From positions 1 to 64,000 of the forward strand of contig JALEHY010000013.1 of the NCBI GenBank assembly GCA_022770425.1: a stretch of DNA of 64,000 bases. The letters are read 5' to 3'. The position numbers and the translations under genes are program-made. Positions 18,643-29,519 of this stretch are shown in pieces (positions within the stretch are counted from its first letter, which is position 1; every line of letters begins with the position of its first letter). The notes under the pieces were generated by a model. The model saw nothing but the letters and a program-made list of their open reading frames with translations. It was not told the DNA's origin and searched no databases. The stretch is from Parvimonas sp. (GTDB lineage: Bacteria > Bacillota > Clostridia > Tissierellales > Peptoniphilaceae).

Positions 18643-19869
18643 ATGATAGTTAATAATGTTAAACCTATTTCTTTAACATCAGCAAGAAATTTTGTTGAGA
18701 ATGCGGATATATCATTTTCTTTTGAAAAAGTACACTTTACTGAATCGCTTGGGAAAGTAATAGCTGAAGATATTATTTCTGATATAAATGTTCCCGATTT
18801 TGATAAATCTCCGCTTGACGGTTATGCTTTTAAAAAAGAAGATGTGATTTTTGCAACTAAGGATTCTCCTGTTACACTTGATGTTATAGATGTGATAATG
18901 GCAGGTGATGTTTCTGATAAAGTGATAAATTCTAAACAAGCTGTGAGAATAATGACCGGAGCTAAGGTTCCAAATGGCGCAGATTGTATTGTTAGGTATG
19001 AGGATACTGAATTTAATGAAAAGTATGTGAAAATATTTTCTCCTGTAAAAACAGACAATATAATAAAATTAGGAGAAGATATACAAAAAGGTGATATTTT
19101 AATAAAAAAAGACAGTGTTATAACACCTGTAGAAGTCGGGGTATTGGCAAGTCTTGGAATTAGTTATATATCAGTATATAAAACTCCTAATGTTGCAGTA
19201 TTTTCAACAGGTAGTGAACTCCTTGATGTAGATGAACCTATGGAGGACGGGAAAATAAGAAACAGTAACAGTTATACGATGGAACAACTTGCAAAAATTT
19301 ACGGAGCGACTGTTACACAAGGAAAAAAAGTGTCGGATGATCTTGAGAGTTTAGTTTATACTTATAAAAAATTGTTGGAGAATAATGATATTGTTGTATC
19401 AACCGGAGGGATTTCTGTAGGAGACAGTGATTTTGTGATGACTGCACTTGAAAAAGTAGGGGTAAAAACTATTTTTTCAAGAGTATCTGCTAAGCCCGGA
19501 GGACATGTTTTTTTTGGAACATATAACGAAAAGTTTGTATTTGCACTATCAGGAAATCCTGCAGCAGCATTTATGAATTTTTATTTATATGTAAGACCTT
19601 TGATTTTAAGATATCAACATAAAAATTCATGTAATAAGAAGGTTAGTTCAAAACTTATAAATTCTTTTTCAAAAAAAGCTAAGGTAAACAGAATTTTGAG
19701 AGCAAACACTTTTTATAATGAAGGACAGTACTTTACAGAACTGGAAGATAGACAAAACTCAGGCGTATTGTCTTCGATGATTGGAAAAAATTCTATAGTT
19801 ATATTGCCTGAAAATACTGAATTTAAAAAAGATGATATAGTCGAGGTTGAGTTTATTTATGGATATTAA
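18643..19869 (+). CDS. moeA: Molybdopterin molybdenumtransferase MoeA
   Basis: 408 residues, full length. Near the N-terminus is the MoeA signature DVPDFDKSPLDGYAFK-like (NVPDFDKSPLDGYAF), then RIMTGAKVPNGAD. The MPT-binding domain has FSTGSELL (~186) and STGGISVGDSDFV (~253-265), with the ALSGNPAAAFMNFY motif and a small C-terminal domain. It inserts molybdate into adenylylated molybdopterin. mobB overlaps its end, forming a cofactor-maturation pair; the pterin-building genes (moaA etc.) are not in the window. Confidence 0.93.
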   Translation: MIVNNVKPISLTSARNFVENADISFSFEKVHFTESLGKVIAEDIISDINVPDFDKSPLDGYAFKKEDVIFATKDSPVTLDVIDVIMAGDVSDKVINSKQAVRIMTGAKVPNGADCIVRYEDTEFNEKYVKIFSPVKTDNIIKLGEDIQKGDILIKKDSVITPVEVGVLASLGISYISVYKTPNVAVFSTGSELLDVDEPMEDGKIRNSNSYTMEQLAKIYGATVTQGKKVSDDLESLVYTYKKLLENNDIVVSTGGISVGDSDFVMTALEKVGVKTIFSRVSAKPGGHVFFGTYNEKFVFALSGNPAAAFMNFYLYVRPLILRYQHKNSCNKKVSSKLINSFSKKAKVNRILRANTFYNEGQYFTELEDRQNSGVLSSMIGKNSIVILPENTEFKKDDIVEVEFIYGY

Positions 19870-20353
19870 AGCTATTTCCATTGTAGGAGAATGTTCTAAT
19901 GTAGGTAAAACTACTTTAATTAAAAATTTACTTGAAATATTCTCAAAGCAAGGTCTTAATGTTGGTGTTGTAAAACATCATCATAAGGAATTTGATTTTG
20001 ACAGGGAAGGAAAAGACAGTTATATTTTTTCAAAAAGCGGAGCCGGCGTTATAAAAATGGTTAGTCCCAATAGAGTTATAACTATTGAGAATATAAATTA
20101 TGAAAAAAAATTATTAAAAGTATTATCTGAAATGAAAGATTGTGATTTTATTCTCGTAGAAGGCTATAAGTGGGAAAGTTTGGATAGAATAGAGGTTTAT
20201 AGAGAGGGATATTCTACAAAAATTATTTCTGATAAATCAAAATTGATAGCGATAGTTTCAGATTTAAAACATGATATAGATGTTGTTCAGTATGATAAAG
20301 AAGATTATGAAAATATTGCAAATGAAATAAAAAAATATTTTGGTATTTCATAA
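19859..20353 (+). CDS. mobB: Molybdopterin-guanine dinucleotide biosynthesis protein MobB
   Basis: 164 residues from ATG 19859, which overlaps the moeA end by 11 nt; the in-frame TTG 12 bp upstream is less likely. A P-loop GTPase with GECSNVGKTTL (~10-20), VVKHHHKEFDFD and the late VEGYKWESLDRIEVYR motif (MobB family: VEGyK). It assists attachment of GMP to molybdopterin, or delivery of the cofactor. A terminator follows, then the tRNA-Sec gene. Confidence 0.9.
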   Translation: MDIKAISIVGECSNVGKTTLIKNLLEIFSKQGLNVGVVKHHHKEFDFDREGKDSYIFSKSGAGVIKMVSPNRVITIENINYEKKLLKVLSEMKDCDFILVEGYKWESLDRIEVYREGYSTKIISDKSKLIAIVSDLKHDIDVVQYDKEDYENIANEIKKYFGIS

Positions 20354-20366
20354 AAACATAATTATT

Positions 20367-20408
20367 AAATTCTCTTTTACTATTTGGTTAAGAGAATTTT
20401 TTTTTAGA
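20367..20408 (+). terminator. Terminator after mobB
   Basis: 10-bp perfect stem AAATTCTCTT / AAGAGAATTT with a 13-nt loop and a long T run. Confidence 0.85.
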
Positions 20409-20484
20409 ATTTATTTTTTTATTTATAAAAAATAAGTAATTTAACAATTTTATTGAAAGGATATTTAAAAAATTTAAAATTTTG

Positions 20485-20513
20485 TTGCTTTTTTTGAAAA
20501 AATGATGTATAAT
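20485..20513 (+). promoter_or_regulatory. Promoter of the tRNA-Sec gene
   Basis: TTGCTT (20485-20490), 17-bp spacer, consensus TATAAT (20508-20513), 18 bp before the tRNA 5' end. Confidence 0.75.
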
Positions 20514-20531
20514 GTTTAAGCGTTATATTAT

Positions 20532-20628
20532 GGGAGTAGATGAGTTCTGGTGTGCTCTCTGGTCTTCAAAACCAGCATAAGGAGTTTGTAGCTTCTTAGG
20601 TGGGTTCGATTCCCACATATTCCCGCCA
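20532..20628 (+). tRNA. selC: tRNA-Sec (anticodon UCA)
   Basis: A 97-nt tRNA with encoded CCA (20626-20628). The acceptor GGGAGTA pairs with TATTCCC (one G-U). The anticodon arm CTGGT-CTTCAAA-ACCAG puts TCA in the anticodon. There is a long variable arm (AAGGAG / CTTCTT) and a T arm GTGGG-TTCGATT-CCCAC. The D arm is extended, as in selenocysteine tRNAs. It reads UGA as selenocysteine, so the organism should also have selA, selB and selD (not in this window) and at least one selenoprotein. Confidence 0.95.
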
Positions 20629-20742
20629 AATTTTTTATGAGTAATGTACTTATGAGTCATAAAGAACTTTTTATTACTTGACTATTTTTTTGTAATAAAG
20701 TATAATACTCTTAAGTTAATTAATAATTATTGGAGGTGTTTT

Positions 20743-21063
20743 ATGTCTAATTTAAAAAAATTACAGTCAAAACAGTTAGATGAGTTTTTTGAGGCAATAT
20801 TATTGCTTAAAACAAAAGACGATTGTTATAGTTTCTTTGAAGACGTTTGTACACTTAGAGAATTAAATTCTATTTCTCAAAGACTTGAAGTTGCGAAGTT
20901 GTTAAAGATAAGAAAAACTTACAATGAAATTGAACTTGAAACCGGTGCGTCCACTGCTACTATAAGTAGAGTAAACAGATCATTACAATTTGGTGCTGAA
21001 GGTTATGAGCTTGTCTTGGATGAACTTATTGCCAGAGATTTAAAAAGTAAGACTAAAAAGTAA
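20743..21063 (+). CDS. YerC/YecD family TrpR-like DNA-binding protein
   Basis: 106 residues with a TrpR-like helix-turn-helix: LRELNSISQRLEVAKLLKIRKTYNEIELETGASTATISRVNR carries the family pattern (residues ~38-79; quoted in part as TGASTATISRVNR). This small family is widespread in Firmicutes. Despite similarity to the Trp repressor its ligand and targets are not established, and there is no trp gene nearby. RBS GGAGG precedes the ATG and a terminator follows; it stands alone. Confidence 0.85.
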   Translation: MSNLKKLQSKQLDEFFEAILLLKTKDDCYSFFEDVCTLRELNSISQRLEVAKLLKIRKTYNEIELETGASTATISRVNRSLQFGAEGYELVLDELIARDLKSKTKK

Positions 21064-21093
21064 GATTTAAAACTGTTTGTGTTATCAAGTATT

Positions 21094-21123
21094 AAGGTTG
21101 GGATTTATCTCAATCTTTTTTTG
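21094..21123 (+). terminator. Terminator after the YerC-like gene
   Basis: 10-bp stem AAGGTTGGGA / TCTCAATCTT (with G-U pairs), 4-nt loop and a T run. Confidence 0.75.
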
Positions 21124-21143
21124 TAAAAAGTTTTGAAAAAGTG

Positions 21144-21171
21144 TTGCATTTATTTTTAGATATGGTATAAT
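21144..21171 (+). promoter_or_regulatory. Promoter of rplJ-rplL
   Basis: TTGCAT (21144-21149), 16-bp spacer, TATAAT (21166-21171), immediately upstream of the L10 leader. Confidence 0.7.
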
Positions 21172-21184
21172 ATATATGTTAATT

Positions 21185-21300
21185 TTATAGGCTACCCAAG
21201 ACCGTAGGGACATTTGTTTAAAAATCCTACATAGGTGCAAATACTTTATTTTGTATTTTGTCTTTCCGCTTGGGAAAGATTTTTTTATTTGTAGCCTTGT
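21185..21300 (+). promoter_or_regulatory. Ribosomal protein L10 leader (autoregulatory RNA)
   Basis: The 5' UTR of rplJ contains the segments typical of the L10 leader: GGCTACCCAAGACCGTAGG, a later AGGTGCAAAT, and CTTTCCGCTTGGGAAAG pairing on itself, closing with GTAGCC (21292-21297) that pairs with the initial GGCTAC (21190-21195). In this conserved leader L10(L12)4 binds the RNA, as it does 23S rRNA, and represses its own synthesis. The closing helix and kink-turn-like layout are visible; binding is inferred from the family. Confidence 0.8.
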
Positions 21301-21317
21301 TTATGGAGGTGAAAAGG

Positions 21318-21821
21318 ATGAAAGATTTTGTTTTAGAGCAAAAACAAGCAGTTATTGCAGAAATCAGAGAAAAAATTGAAAATTCAGGTTCTTTGGTTTT
21401 AGTGGATTATAGAGGATTGACTGTTGAACAAGTTACTGATTTGAGAAATAGATACAGAGCTGCGGGAGTTCAATATAAAGTTTATAAGAACACTATGATG
21501 AAATTTGCTTTCAAAGAATTAGGATTTGAAGATTTCGGTCAATATTTAGAAGGACCAAGTGCAGTTGCGTTCTCAGGAGAAGATTTAACTGCAGCAGCAA
21601 GAATTACTAATGAATTTGCAAAGACAAATGAAAAACTTGTTATTAAAGCAGGTATATTGGAAGGAAAAATTTTAGACTCTAACGAAGTTAAAGCAGTTGC
21701 AAATATTCCTTCAAGAGAAGTACTTATTGCAAAATTACTTGGAAGTTTCAAAGCGCCTGTATCAAACTTTGTATATATGTTAGATGCATTAAGAAAGAAA
21801 AAGGAAGAAGAAGCAGCTTAA
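21318..21821 (+). CDS. rplJ: 50S ribosomal protein L10
   Basis: 167 residues from ATG 21318, chosen because GGAGGTGAAAAGG lies just upstream; the open frame extends 60 bp further back into the leader RNA and is not coding there. The ribosomal L10 fold is clear: VLVDYRGLTVEQVTDLRNRYR, then YKVYKNTMMKFA. The C-terminal helix that binds L12 dimers ends in charged KKKEEEAA. rplL follows after 29 nt and the two genes share the L10 leader. Confidence 0.96.
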   Translation: MKDFVLEQKQAVIAEIREKIENSGSLVLVDYRGLTVEQVTDLRNRYRAAGVQYKVYKNTMMKFAFKELGFEDFGQYLEGPSAVAFSGEDLTAAARITNEFAKTNEKLVIKAGILEGKILDSNEVKAVANIPSREVLIAKLLGSFKAPVSNFVYMLDALRKKKEEEAA

Positions 21822-21850
21822 TGGTTGCATAAAATTTTAGGAGGTATATT

Positions 21851-22222
21851 ATGAATTTAGAACAAATATTAGAAGCAATAGAACAAATGTCAGTTCTTGA
21901 ATTAAATGAATTAGTTAAAGCAGCAGAAGAAAAATTTGGAGTTTCTGCATCAGCACCTGTAGTTGTAGGAGCAGTAGCAGGTGGAGAAACAGCATCAGCA
22001 GCAGAAGAAAAAACTGAATTTGATGTAATTTTAGCATCAGTTGGAGCAGAAAAAATGAAAGTTGTTAAAGCTGTTAAAGATTTAAGCGGATTAGGATTAA
22101 AAGAAGCTAAAGAAATAGTTGACAATGCACCAAAAGCTATCAAAGAAGGAGTTTCTAAAGAAGAAGCTGAACAAATGAAAGCTAAATTGGAAGAAGTTGG
22201 AGCTACTATAGAATTAAAATAA
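21851..22222 (+). CDS. rplL: 50S ribosomal protein L7/L12
   Basis: 123 residues. The N-terminal dimerisation part (LEQILEAIEQMSVLELNELVKAAEEKFGV) is followed by an Ala/Gly-rich hinge (~37-52), and the C-terminal domain carries the conserved EKMKVVKAVKDLSGLGLKEAK stretch that recruits translation factors (key residues quoted within ~75-95). L12 forms the mobile ribosomal stalk. RBS GGAGG; a strong terminator follows. Confidence 0.97.
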   Translation: MNLEQILEAIEQMSVLELNELVKAAEEKFGVSASAPVVVGAVAGGETASAAEEKTEFDVILASVGAEKMKVVKAVKDLSGLGLKEAKEIVDNAPKAIKEGVSKEEAEQMKAKLEEVGATIELK

Positions 22223-22250
22223 TTCATAATCATAAATAAGTTAAATTTTA

Positions 22251-22280
22251 AAAAGTTCTTGGAAAACAAGAACTTTTTTT
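22251..22280 (+). terminator. Terminator after rplL
   Basis: Perfect 10-bp stem AAAAGTTCTT / AAGAACTTTT, 7-nt loop and a T run. Confidence 0.9.
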
Positions 22281-22289
22281 GTGTTTTGC

Positions 22290-22545
22290 TTGAAAAATGT
22301 AAGGCAATAGTATATAATATTACTAATATTTTTAAATTTAATATTAACTTAGAAAAGAGGAGTATCTAAAAGTGAATTTTTAGAGAGGATTTGTTTGGTG
22401 AAAAAATCTATTTTGTTTTTAGAGAAGGTTGCTTTTTAGTTTCGTTTAGACGGGTGATTGCGTTACAAATCATTAAGAGTCATTTTTTATGAAAATTAGG
22501 TGGTACCGCGATAACTTCGTCCTATGTTGGACGGAGTTTTTTGTT
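22290..22545 (+). promoter_or_regulatory. valS promoter and T-box leader
   Basis: Promoter TTGAAA (22290-22295), 17-bp spacer, TATAAT (22313-22318). The leader that follows ends in the T-box sequence AGGTGGTACCGCG (22498-22510) and a terminator hairpin AACTTCGTCC / GGACGGAGTT with T run (22513-22543). In T-box control, uncharged tRNA pairs with a specifier codon and the T-box and prevents termination, here raising valyl-tRNA synthetase when valine is scarce. I could not place the Val specifier codon with confidence. Confidence 0.9.
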
Positions 22546-22567
22546 TACTCGTATTTTAGGAGGAATT

Positions 22568-25195
<2,628 letters not shown>

Positions 25196-25204
25196 GAGTT
25201 TATT

Positions 25205-25384
25205 ATGAAAATTGATTTTAATATAGTTTTTATGACTCTGTTAATAGTCATACTTGTAAGTATTCAATACACATTAAATAAAATACTTATGCTGTTAAAA
25301 GAAATTAAGGACTCAGAGAGAAAAAAATTGGAATTCAGACAGAGAAATAAAAAATTACAAAAGGGGGACTATTTTGATGAGTAA
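25205..25384 (+). CDS. Small single-helix membrane protein, unknown function
   Basis: 59 residues, beginning 9 nt after valS (AGGAGTTT as RBS) and ending inside the start of hpt (overlap 8 nt), so it is packed as a genuine gene in the operon. One hydrophobic helix spans residues ~5-30 (FNIVFMTLLIVILVSIQY), followed by a highly charged amphipathic tail (KEIKDSERKKLEFRQRNKKL). I recognise no family. Tight overlaps on both sides argue for translation; the function is unknown. Confidence 0.6.
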   Translation: MKIDFNIVFMTLLIVILVSIQYTLNKILMLLKEIKDSERKKLEFRQRNKKLQKGDYFDE

Positions 25385-25898
25385 AAGAGAAGTTCTTAGA
25401 TTTACAAGAGAAGAAATTTCTAAAAGAGTTTGTGAACTTGGAAAGCAAATTTCAAAAGATTATTGTGGGAAAGACATTGTTGCAATAGGGTTGCTTAGAG
25501 GAAGTTTTGTTTTTCTTGCTGATTTAGTAAGAGAAATAGATAAGCCTATTGTAGTAGATTTTATGACGACATCTTCTTATGAACATTCTGAGGTATCAAG
25601 TGGAAATGTGAATATACTTTCTGATATAAGAGAGAATATTGAAGGAAAAGACGTAATTTTAGTTGATGATATTATGGATTCAGGTAATACTCTAAAAAAT
25701 GTTGTAGATTATATTTGGACTAAAAAACCAAATAGCGTTAAAACTTGTGTTATGCTTGATAAACCTTCAAGAAGAGAAGTAGACTTATCTCCTGATTACT
25801 GTGGCTTTACGATAGATGATTGGTTTATTGTAGGATATGGATTGAATTTTGAAGATAAATACCGAAACATCCCGTATATATTTTCATACGAGGACTAA
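25377..25898 (+). CDS. hpt: Hypoxanthine phosphoribosyltransferase
   Basis: 173 residues from ATG 25377 (AAGGGGGAC as RBS). The PRPP-binding loop VILVDDIMDSGNTLKN (~94-108) and the flexible-loop region MTTSSYE are typical of Hpt. It salvages hypoxanthine or guanine with PRPP to IMP or GMP. In many Gram-positives hpt sits with tilS and ftsH; here it follows valS instead. The gene for a SAM-dependent methyltransferase begins 1 nt after its stop. Confidence 0.93.
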   Translation: MSKREVLRFTREEISKRVCELGKQISKDYCGKDIVAIGLLRGSFVFLADLVREIDKPIVVDFMTTSSYEHSEVSSGNVNILSDIRENIEGKDVILVDDIMDSGNTLKNVVDYIWTKKPNSVKTCVMLDKPSRREVDLSPDYCGFTIDDWFIVGYGLNFEDKYRNIPYIFSYED

Positions 25899-25899
25899 T

Positions 25900-26637
25900 A
25901 TGTATAATAGATTTTCATTTATCTATGACAATCTTATGAAAACTCAAGTAGATTATGAAAAAATTTGTAAAAATATTTTGAATATTTGTTTAAAATATAA
26001 TTTAAATGTCAAGACGGTTTTAGAATGTGCAATGGGCAGTGGAAATTTAACTGAAGTATTTTTATCAGAAAATCTTGAAGTTGACGGCTTTGATATTTCT
26101 GATGATATGTTATCTATTGCCTATAACAAATTAATTTCTTTTGAAAATGTAAATATTTTAAAAGGTGATGTAAGATATTTTAATTCCGGAAAAACTTATG
26201 ATCTAATTTGTTGTTTTTTTGATGTTATAAATTATTTAACAAATTTATCAGACATAGAATCATTTTTATATAATTCATATAAACAGATGAATGAAAATAG
26301 CATTTTAATGTTTGATATAAATTCTAAATACAAATTAAAACAGTATCTTGGAAATAATGATTTTATAGTCGAAGAGGATGATGTTTTTTATACTTGGAGA
26401 AATGAATTAAGTGATAAATATATTGATTTTAATATAGACTTTTTTACAAAAGCGGACAATAATATGTATGAAAGAATTGTTGAAAAGCAAAGGCAATATA
26501 TTTATGAAGAAAGTGAAATTGAAAAACTTATAAAAGATAAAAATTTTAAAATTTTAGAAAAAATTGATTTTGAAACATTTGAAAAGTCTGATGAAAATAG
26601 TTTTAGAATTTTATATGTATTAAGTAAACAAAAATAA
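25900..26637 (+). CDS. Class I SAM-dependent methyltransferase
   Basis: 245 residues from ATG 25900, 1 nt after the hpt stop; the frame extends 51 bp back into hpt, which is overlap by chance. Motif I is LECAMGSGNLTEVF (~39-52), the acidic strand end is DGFDISDDML, and motif IV is CCFFDVINYLT. Similar small proteins (methyltransferase-11/25 type, often annotated YqeM-like) lack a known substrate. A strong terminator follows, closing the valS operon. Confidence 0.8.
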   Translation: MYNRFSFIYDNLMKTQVDYEKICKNILNICLKYNLNVKTVLECAMGSGNLTEVFLSENLEVDGFDISDDMLSIAYNKLISFENVNILKGDVRYFNSGKTYDLICCFFDVINYLTNLSDIESFLYNSYKQMNENSILMFDINSKYKLKQYLGNNDFIVEEDDVFYTWRNELSDKYIDFNIDFFTKADNNMYERIVEKQRQYIYEESEIEKLIKDKNFKILEKIDFETFEKSDENSFRILYVLSKQK

Positions 26638-26650
26638 AATTAAGTTTTAA

Positions 26651-26687
26651 AAAGGTTAAGAAATTATTATTTCTTAACTTTTTTTAT
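26651..26687 (+). terminator. Terminator after the valS-hpt-methyltransferase operon
   Basis: Stem AAAGGTTAAGAAA / TTTCTTAACTTT (one G-U), short loop and a T run. Confidence 0.88.
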
Positions 26688-26751
26688 TTACCATTTTAAA
26701 ATTTTTAAACTGGGTAATAAATTAGTGACTGATTTTTGAAAGGAGATAATT

Positions 26752-27924
26752 ATGTTAGGGAATTTTGTGTATCATAATCCCACAAAATTATATTTTGGGG
26801 ATAAATCTTTAGATAATTTGAATGATGAGTTAAAAAATTACGGGAAAAATATTATGCTTATTTATGGTGGCGGATCCATTAAAAATAATGGAATATATGA
26901 TGAAGTAATTAAAATTTTAAAAGATAACGGAAAAAATATTTTTGAGGACAGTGGAGTAATGTCTAACCCTACTTTGGAAAAATTAAATGAGGGTAGAAAA
27001 ATCGCTAAAGAAAACAATATTGATTTTATATTGGCGGTTGGTGGAGGTTCTGTTTGTGATTATTCAAAATGTGTGAGTGCATTTGCACATAGTGACGGTA
27101 ATATTTGGAAAAGATATTTTGAAAATCGTGAAGTAGTTGCAAACAAAACTATTCCTTTAGGTTGTGTATTAACGATGGTTGGAACCGGTTCTGAAATGAA
27201 TGCAGGTGCTGTTATAACTAACAGTGATTTGAAACTTAAACTCGGTTATGGTTTTGGAATTGATGTTTTTCCGAAATTTTCCATATTAAATCCGAAATTT
27301 ACTTTTTCTCTTCCTAAATATCAAATGGTTGCAGGTATATATGATATAATGTCTCATATTTTCGAACAATATTTTTCCGATTTTGATGATAATACATCTG
27401 ATTATATCATGGAAGGAATGTTGCGTTCTATAATACATAGCAGTAAAATAGCCGTTAAGAATCCGACTGATTATGAAGCAAGAAGTAATATAATGTGGAC
27501 TGCTACTTGGGCATTAAATACTTTTGTGGCTAAAGGTAAAACGACAGATTGGATGGTTCATATGATAGGACATTCAATCAGTGCATATACAGGTGCGACA
27601 CATGGTATGACATTAGCGGCAGTATCAATTCCTTATTACAAAAAAATGTTGCCTTATGCAGTTGAAAAATTTAAAAAATATGCCATAAATGTTTGGGATG
27701 TAAATCCTGTAGGAAAAACCGACGAAGAAATCGCTAAGGAAGGTTTAGTTGAAATGGAAAAATTTATGAGAGAAATTGGACTTGTCATGAATATTAAGGA
27801 TTTGGGTGTAACAGAAGATATTGTAGATAAAATGGCAGATGTGTTTGCAATAAGACAAGGTGGCTACAAAGTTTTAACTAAAGAAGAAATTGCGGAAATA
27901 TACAGGGAAAGTATGACACTTTAG
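26752..27924 (+). CDS. Iron-containing alcohol dehydrogenase (butanol dehydrogenase type)
   Basis: 390 residues, group III Fe-ADH. The nucleotide-binding GGGSVCDYSK lies at ~96-105 and the VGTGSEMNAGAV motif at ~142-153. Iron-ligand regions are AGIYDIMSHIFEQYF (~194-208) and HMIGHSISAYTGATHGM (~267-283). Closest by motif to NAD(P)H-dependent butanol dehydrogenases (BdhA/YugJ), which reduce aldehydes to alcohols in fermentation. Alone between two terminators, with a strong RBS (AAAGGAGA). Confidence 0.92.
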   Translation: MLGNFVYHNPTKLYFGDKSLDNLNDELKNYGKNIMLIYGGGSIKNNGIYDEVIKILKDNGKNIFEDSGVMSNPTLEKLNEGRKIAKENNIDFILAVGGGSVCDYSKCVSAFAHSDGNIWKRYFENREVVANKTIPLGCVLTMVGTGSEMNAGAVITNSDLKLKLGYGFGIDVFPKFSILNPKFTFSLPKYQMVAGIYDIMSHIFEQYFSDFDDNTSDYIMEGMLRSIIHSSKIAVKNPTDYEARSNIMWTATWALNTFVAKGKTTDWMVHMIGHSISAYTGATHGMTLAAVSIPYYKKMLPYAVEKFKKYAINVWDVNPVGKTDEEIAKEGLVEMEKFMREIGLVMNIKDLGVTEDIVDKMADVFAIRQGGYKVLTKEEIAEIYRESMTL

Positions 27925-27967
27925 AATTATTACAGTAACTGTAAATATAAAAATGATTATATAAAAC

Positions 27968-28001
27968 AGGATAATTTTTTTTGAAATTATCCTATTTTTT
28001 T
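27968..28001 (+). terminator. Terminator after the alcohol dehydrogenase gene
   Basis: Perfect 10-bp stem AGGATAATTT / AAATTATCCT with a 6-nt T-rich loop and a T run. Confidence 0.88.
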
Positions 28002-28049
28002 ACAAAATTTTAAATCTATGTTAAAATATCTTAAGAAATAGGAGGTAAT

Positions 28050-29048
28050 ATGAACAGTTTATGGAAAATTTATCATAATGAAATTCCAACATTCATTATG
28101 GAATTTGCAAATACAAAGGAAATGAAAAGATTAGATGATGTTGGAATGAATTGTGGTTGTGAATATACTAATTTTGAAAAATTTAAAAATTCTAATTATA
28201 AAAAATATTCAAGATATGTGCACAGTATTTCAGTTGCACTTATTATTTGGCATTTTACAAATGATATGAAACAGTCTTTATCCGGACTATTTCATGATAT
28301 TGCAACACCTGTGTTTGCACATACAATTGATTTTTTAAACGGTGACCACGAAACTCAAGAATCAACAGAAGACAATACAAAAGAAATTATAGAAAATTCA
28401 AAAGAAATAACAAATTTATTGGAAAAATATAATATATCAGTTGATGAAGTTTGTGACTACCATATGTATCCCATAGCAGATAATGACTCTCCTAAACTTT
28501 CAGCGGATAGACTTGAATATTCACTTGGGAATATGTTAAATTACGGATTTACTACATTTGAAAAAGTAAAAGAATTTTATGACGATTTAACTGTATCTGA
28601 TAATGAAACAGGTGAAACGGAATTGGTTTTTAAGACAAAGAGTATAGCAATAGAATTTACAGAAAATGTACTTAAAAATTCTCGTTTGTATGTTTCGGAT
28701 GAAGATAGGGGATCTATGCAAAAATTAGCTAATCTTATAAAATATGCGATTGAAGAGTCGGTAATTAGAAAAGAAGATTTGTACAAAACAGAAAAATTTG
28801 TAATTGAAAAGTTGAAAAAATCAGACAAAACGAATTATCTATGGACAAAGTACAGAAGTTATTCAAAAATTAATATTGTAAAAAATGAGTCTGATTTAAC
28901 CGATTGTATTAAAGTCTCAGGAAAAAAGAGGTTTATTAACCCTTTTGTAAAAAATGAAGATAGAGTTTCAAAATTATCCGATAAAATTTTTGATAAAATT
29001 GAATTTATTAAAAATATGAAATTTGACTATTGGATAAGTTTAAACTAA
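28050..29048 (+). CDS. HD-domain hydrolase
   Basis: 332 residues. The HD metal-site pattern is spread over YVHSISVALI (~His58), LFHDIATPVFAHTID (~His80-Asp81) and DSPKLSADRLEYS (Asp ~155). HD proteins are phosphohydrolases of nucleotides or nucleotide second messengers; the substrate is unknown here. The last codons SLN-stop coincide with the left copy of a 20-bp direct repeat that bounds the accessory island, so the island sits exactly at this gene's 3' end without cutting it. No terminator remains between the gene and the island. Confidence 0.8.
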   Translation: MNSLWKIYHNEIPTFIMEFANTKEMKRLDDVGMNCGCEYTNFEKFKNSNYKKYSRYVHSISVALIIWHFTNDMKQSLSGLFHDIATPVFAHTIDFLNGDHETQESTEDNTKEIIENSKEITNLLEKYNISVDEVCDYHMYPIADNDSPKLSADRLEYSLGNMLNYGFTTFEKVKEFYDDLTVSDNETGETELVFKTKSIAIEFTENVLKNSRLYVSDEDRGSMQKLANLIKYAIEESVIRKEDLYKTEKFVIEKLKKSDKTNYLWTKYRSYSKINIVKNESDLTDCIKVSGKKRFINPFVKNEDRVSKLSDKIFDKIEFIKNMKFDYWISLN

Positions 29049-29064
29049 TTAATATTTTTAAACA
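29045..29064 (+). repeat. Left copy of the 20-bp direct repeat bounding the accessory island
   Basis: CTAATTAATATTTTTAAACA, overlapping the stop codon of the HD gene. The partner is at 33977-33996, with one mismatch in 20. The next base starts the transposon-derived repeat, so the two boundaries abut. It could be a target-site or attachment duplication, or the ends of the original spacer. Confidence 0.7.
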
Positions 29065-29400
29065 TGTACATTTGTAAATGATGTGAAACTAAAAATTATA
29101 AAAACTATAAAGTGTATGTTAGAATTAAGTGAGAATTAGGATTTTAGATAAAAGTCTATGAGATTTATCCATAAGAGATTAAATAGAACCATCAAATCCT
29201 TTATTCCAACGCATAAGAGAAGCTTTAGAAATTTTATATTTTCTATAAACAAAACTAACAGAATTACTATTTTTGTATGTTTTAAGATTATGGTAACTTG
29301 TTTGAAGTAAATAAGGAATATAACATTGACTGTTCTTAATATTTTCTTGATTTTTTATATAATAGCATTCATAAAAGAGCTTTCCTTAATTTATCATACA
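29065..29400 (-). mobile_element. Degenerate transposase-derived element, copy 1
   Basis: The first 74 nt (29065-29138) are identical to 33430-33503, and the next ~200 nt match copy 2 with few changes. On the minus strand it encodes broken pieces of a transposase N-terminus with a helix-turn-helix look (initiator ATG at 29372-29370; fragments like KISKASLMRWNK). Relative to copy 2 it lacks 141 bp, exactly between two GTGAGAATTA repeats. The right end has diverged and no clear inverted repeat is left there. It fills most of the 471-bp gap between the HD gene and the ThiF-like gene. Confidence 0.75.
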
Positions 29401-29425
29401 TTTAAAATTAAAAAATAGAAATATC

Positions 29426-29453
29426 TATTGATTTTTGTGGGAGGTGCTATAAT
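29426..29453 (+). promoter_or_regulatory. Promoter of the RiPP-like locus (extended -10)
   Basis: Extended -10 TGCTATAAT (29445-29453) with a poor -35 (TATTGA 29426-29431, 16-bp spacer). It stands ~67 bp before the ThiF-like start, whose RBS is AAGGAG. The promoter lies just outside the transposon remnant. Confidence 0.55.
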
Positions 29454-29519
29454 CAATGTAATTTATGGTATTCTTTTAAATTTTTGATATCATAATTAAA
29501 AATATATAAGGAGTTATTT

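Noticed and set aside
21748..22269. 173-codon open frame on the minus strand across rplL
   Set aside because: It is the antisense of rplJ-end and rplL, Ala/Ser-rich only because of the L12 codon pattern; no RBS.
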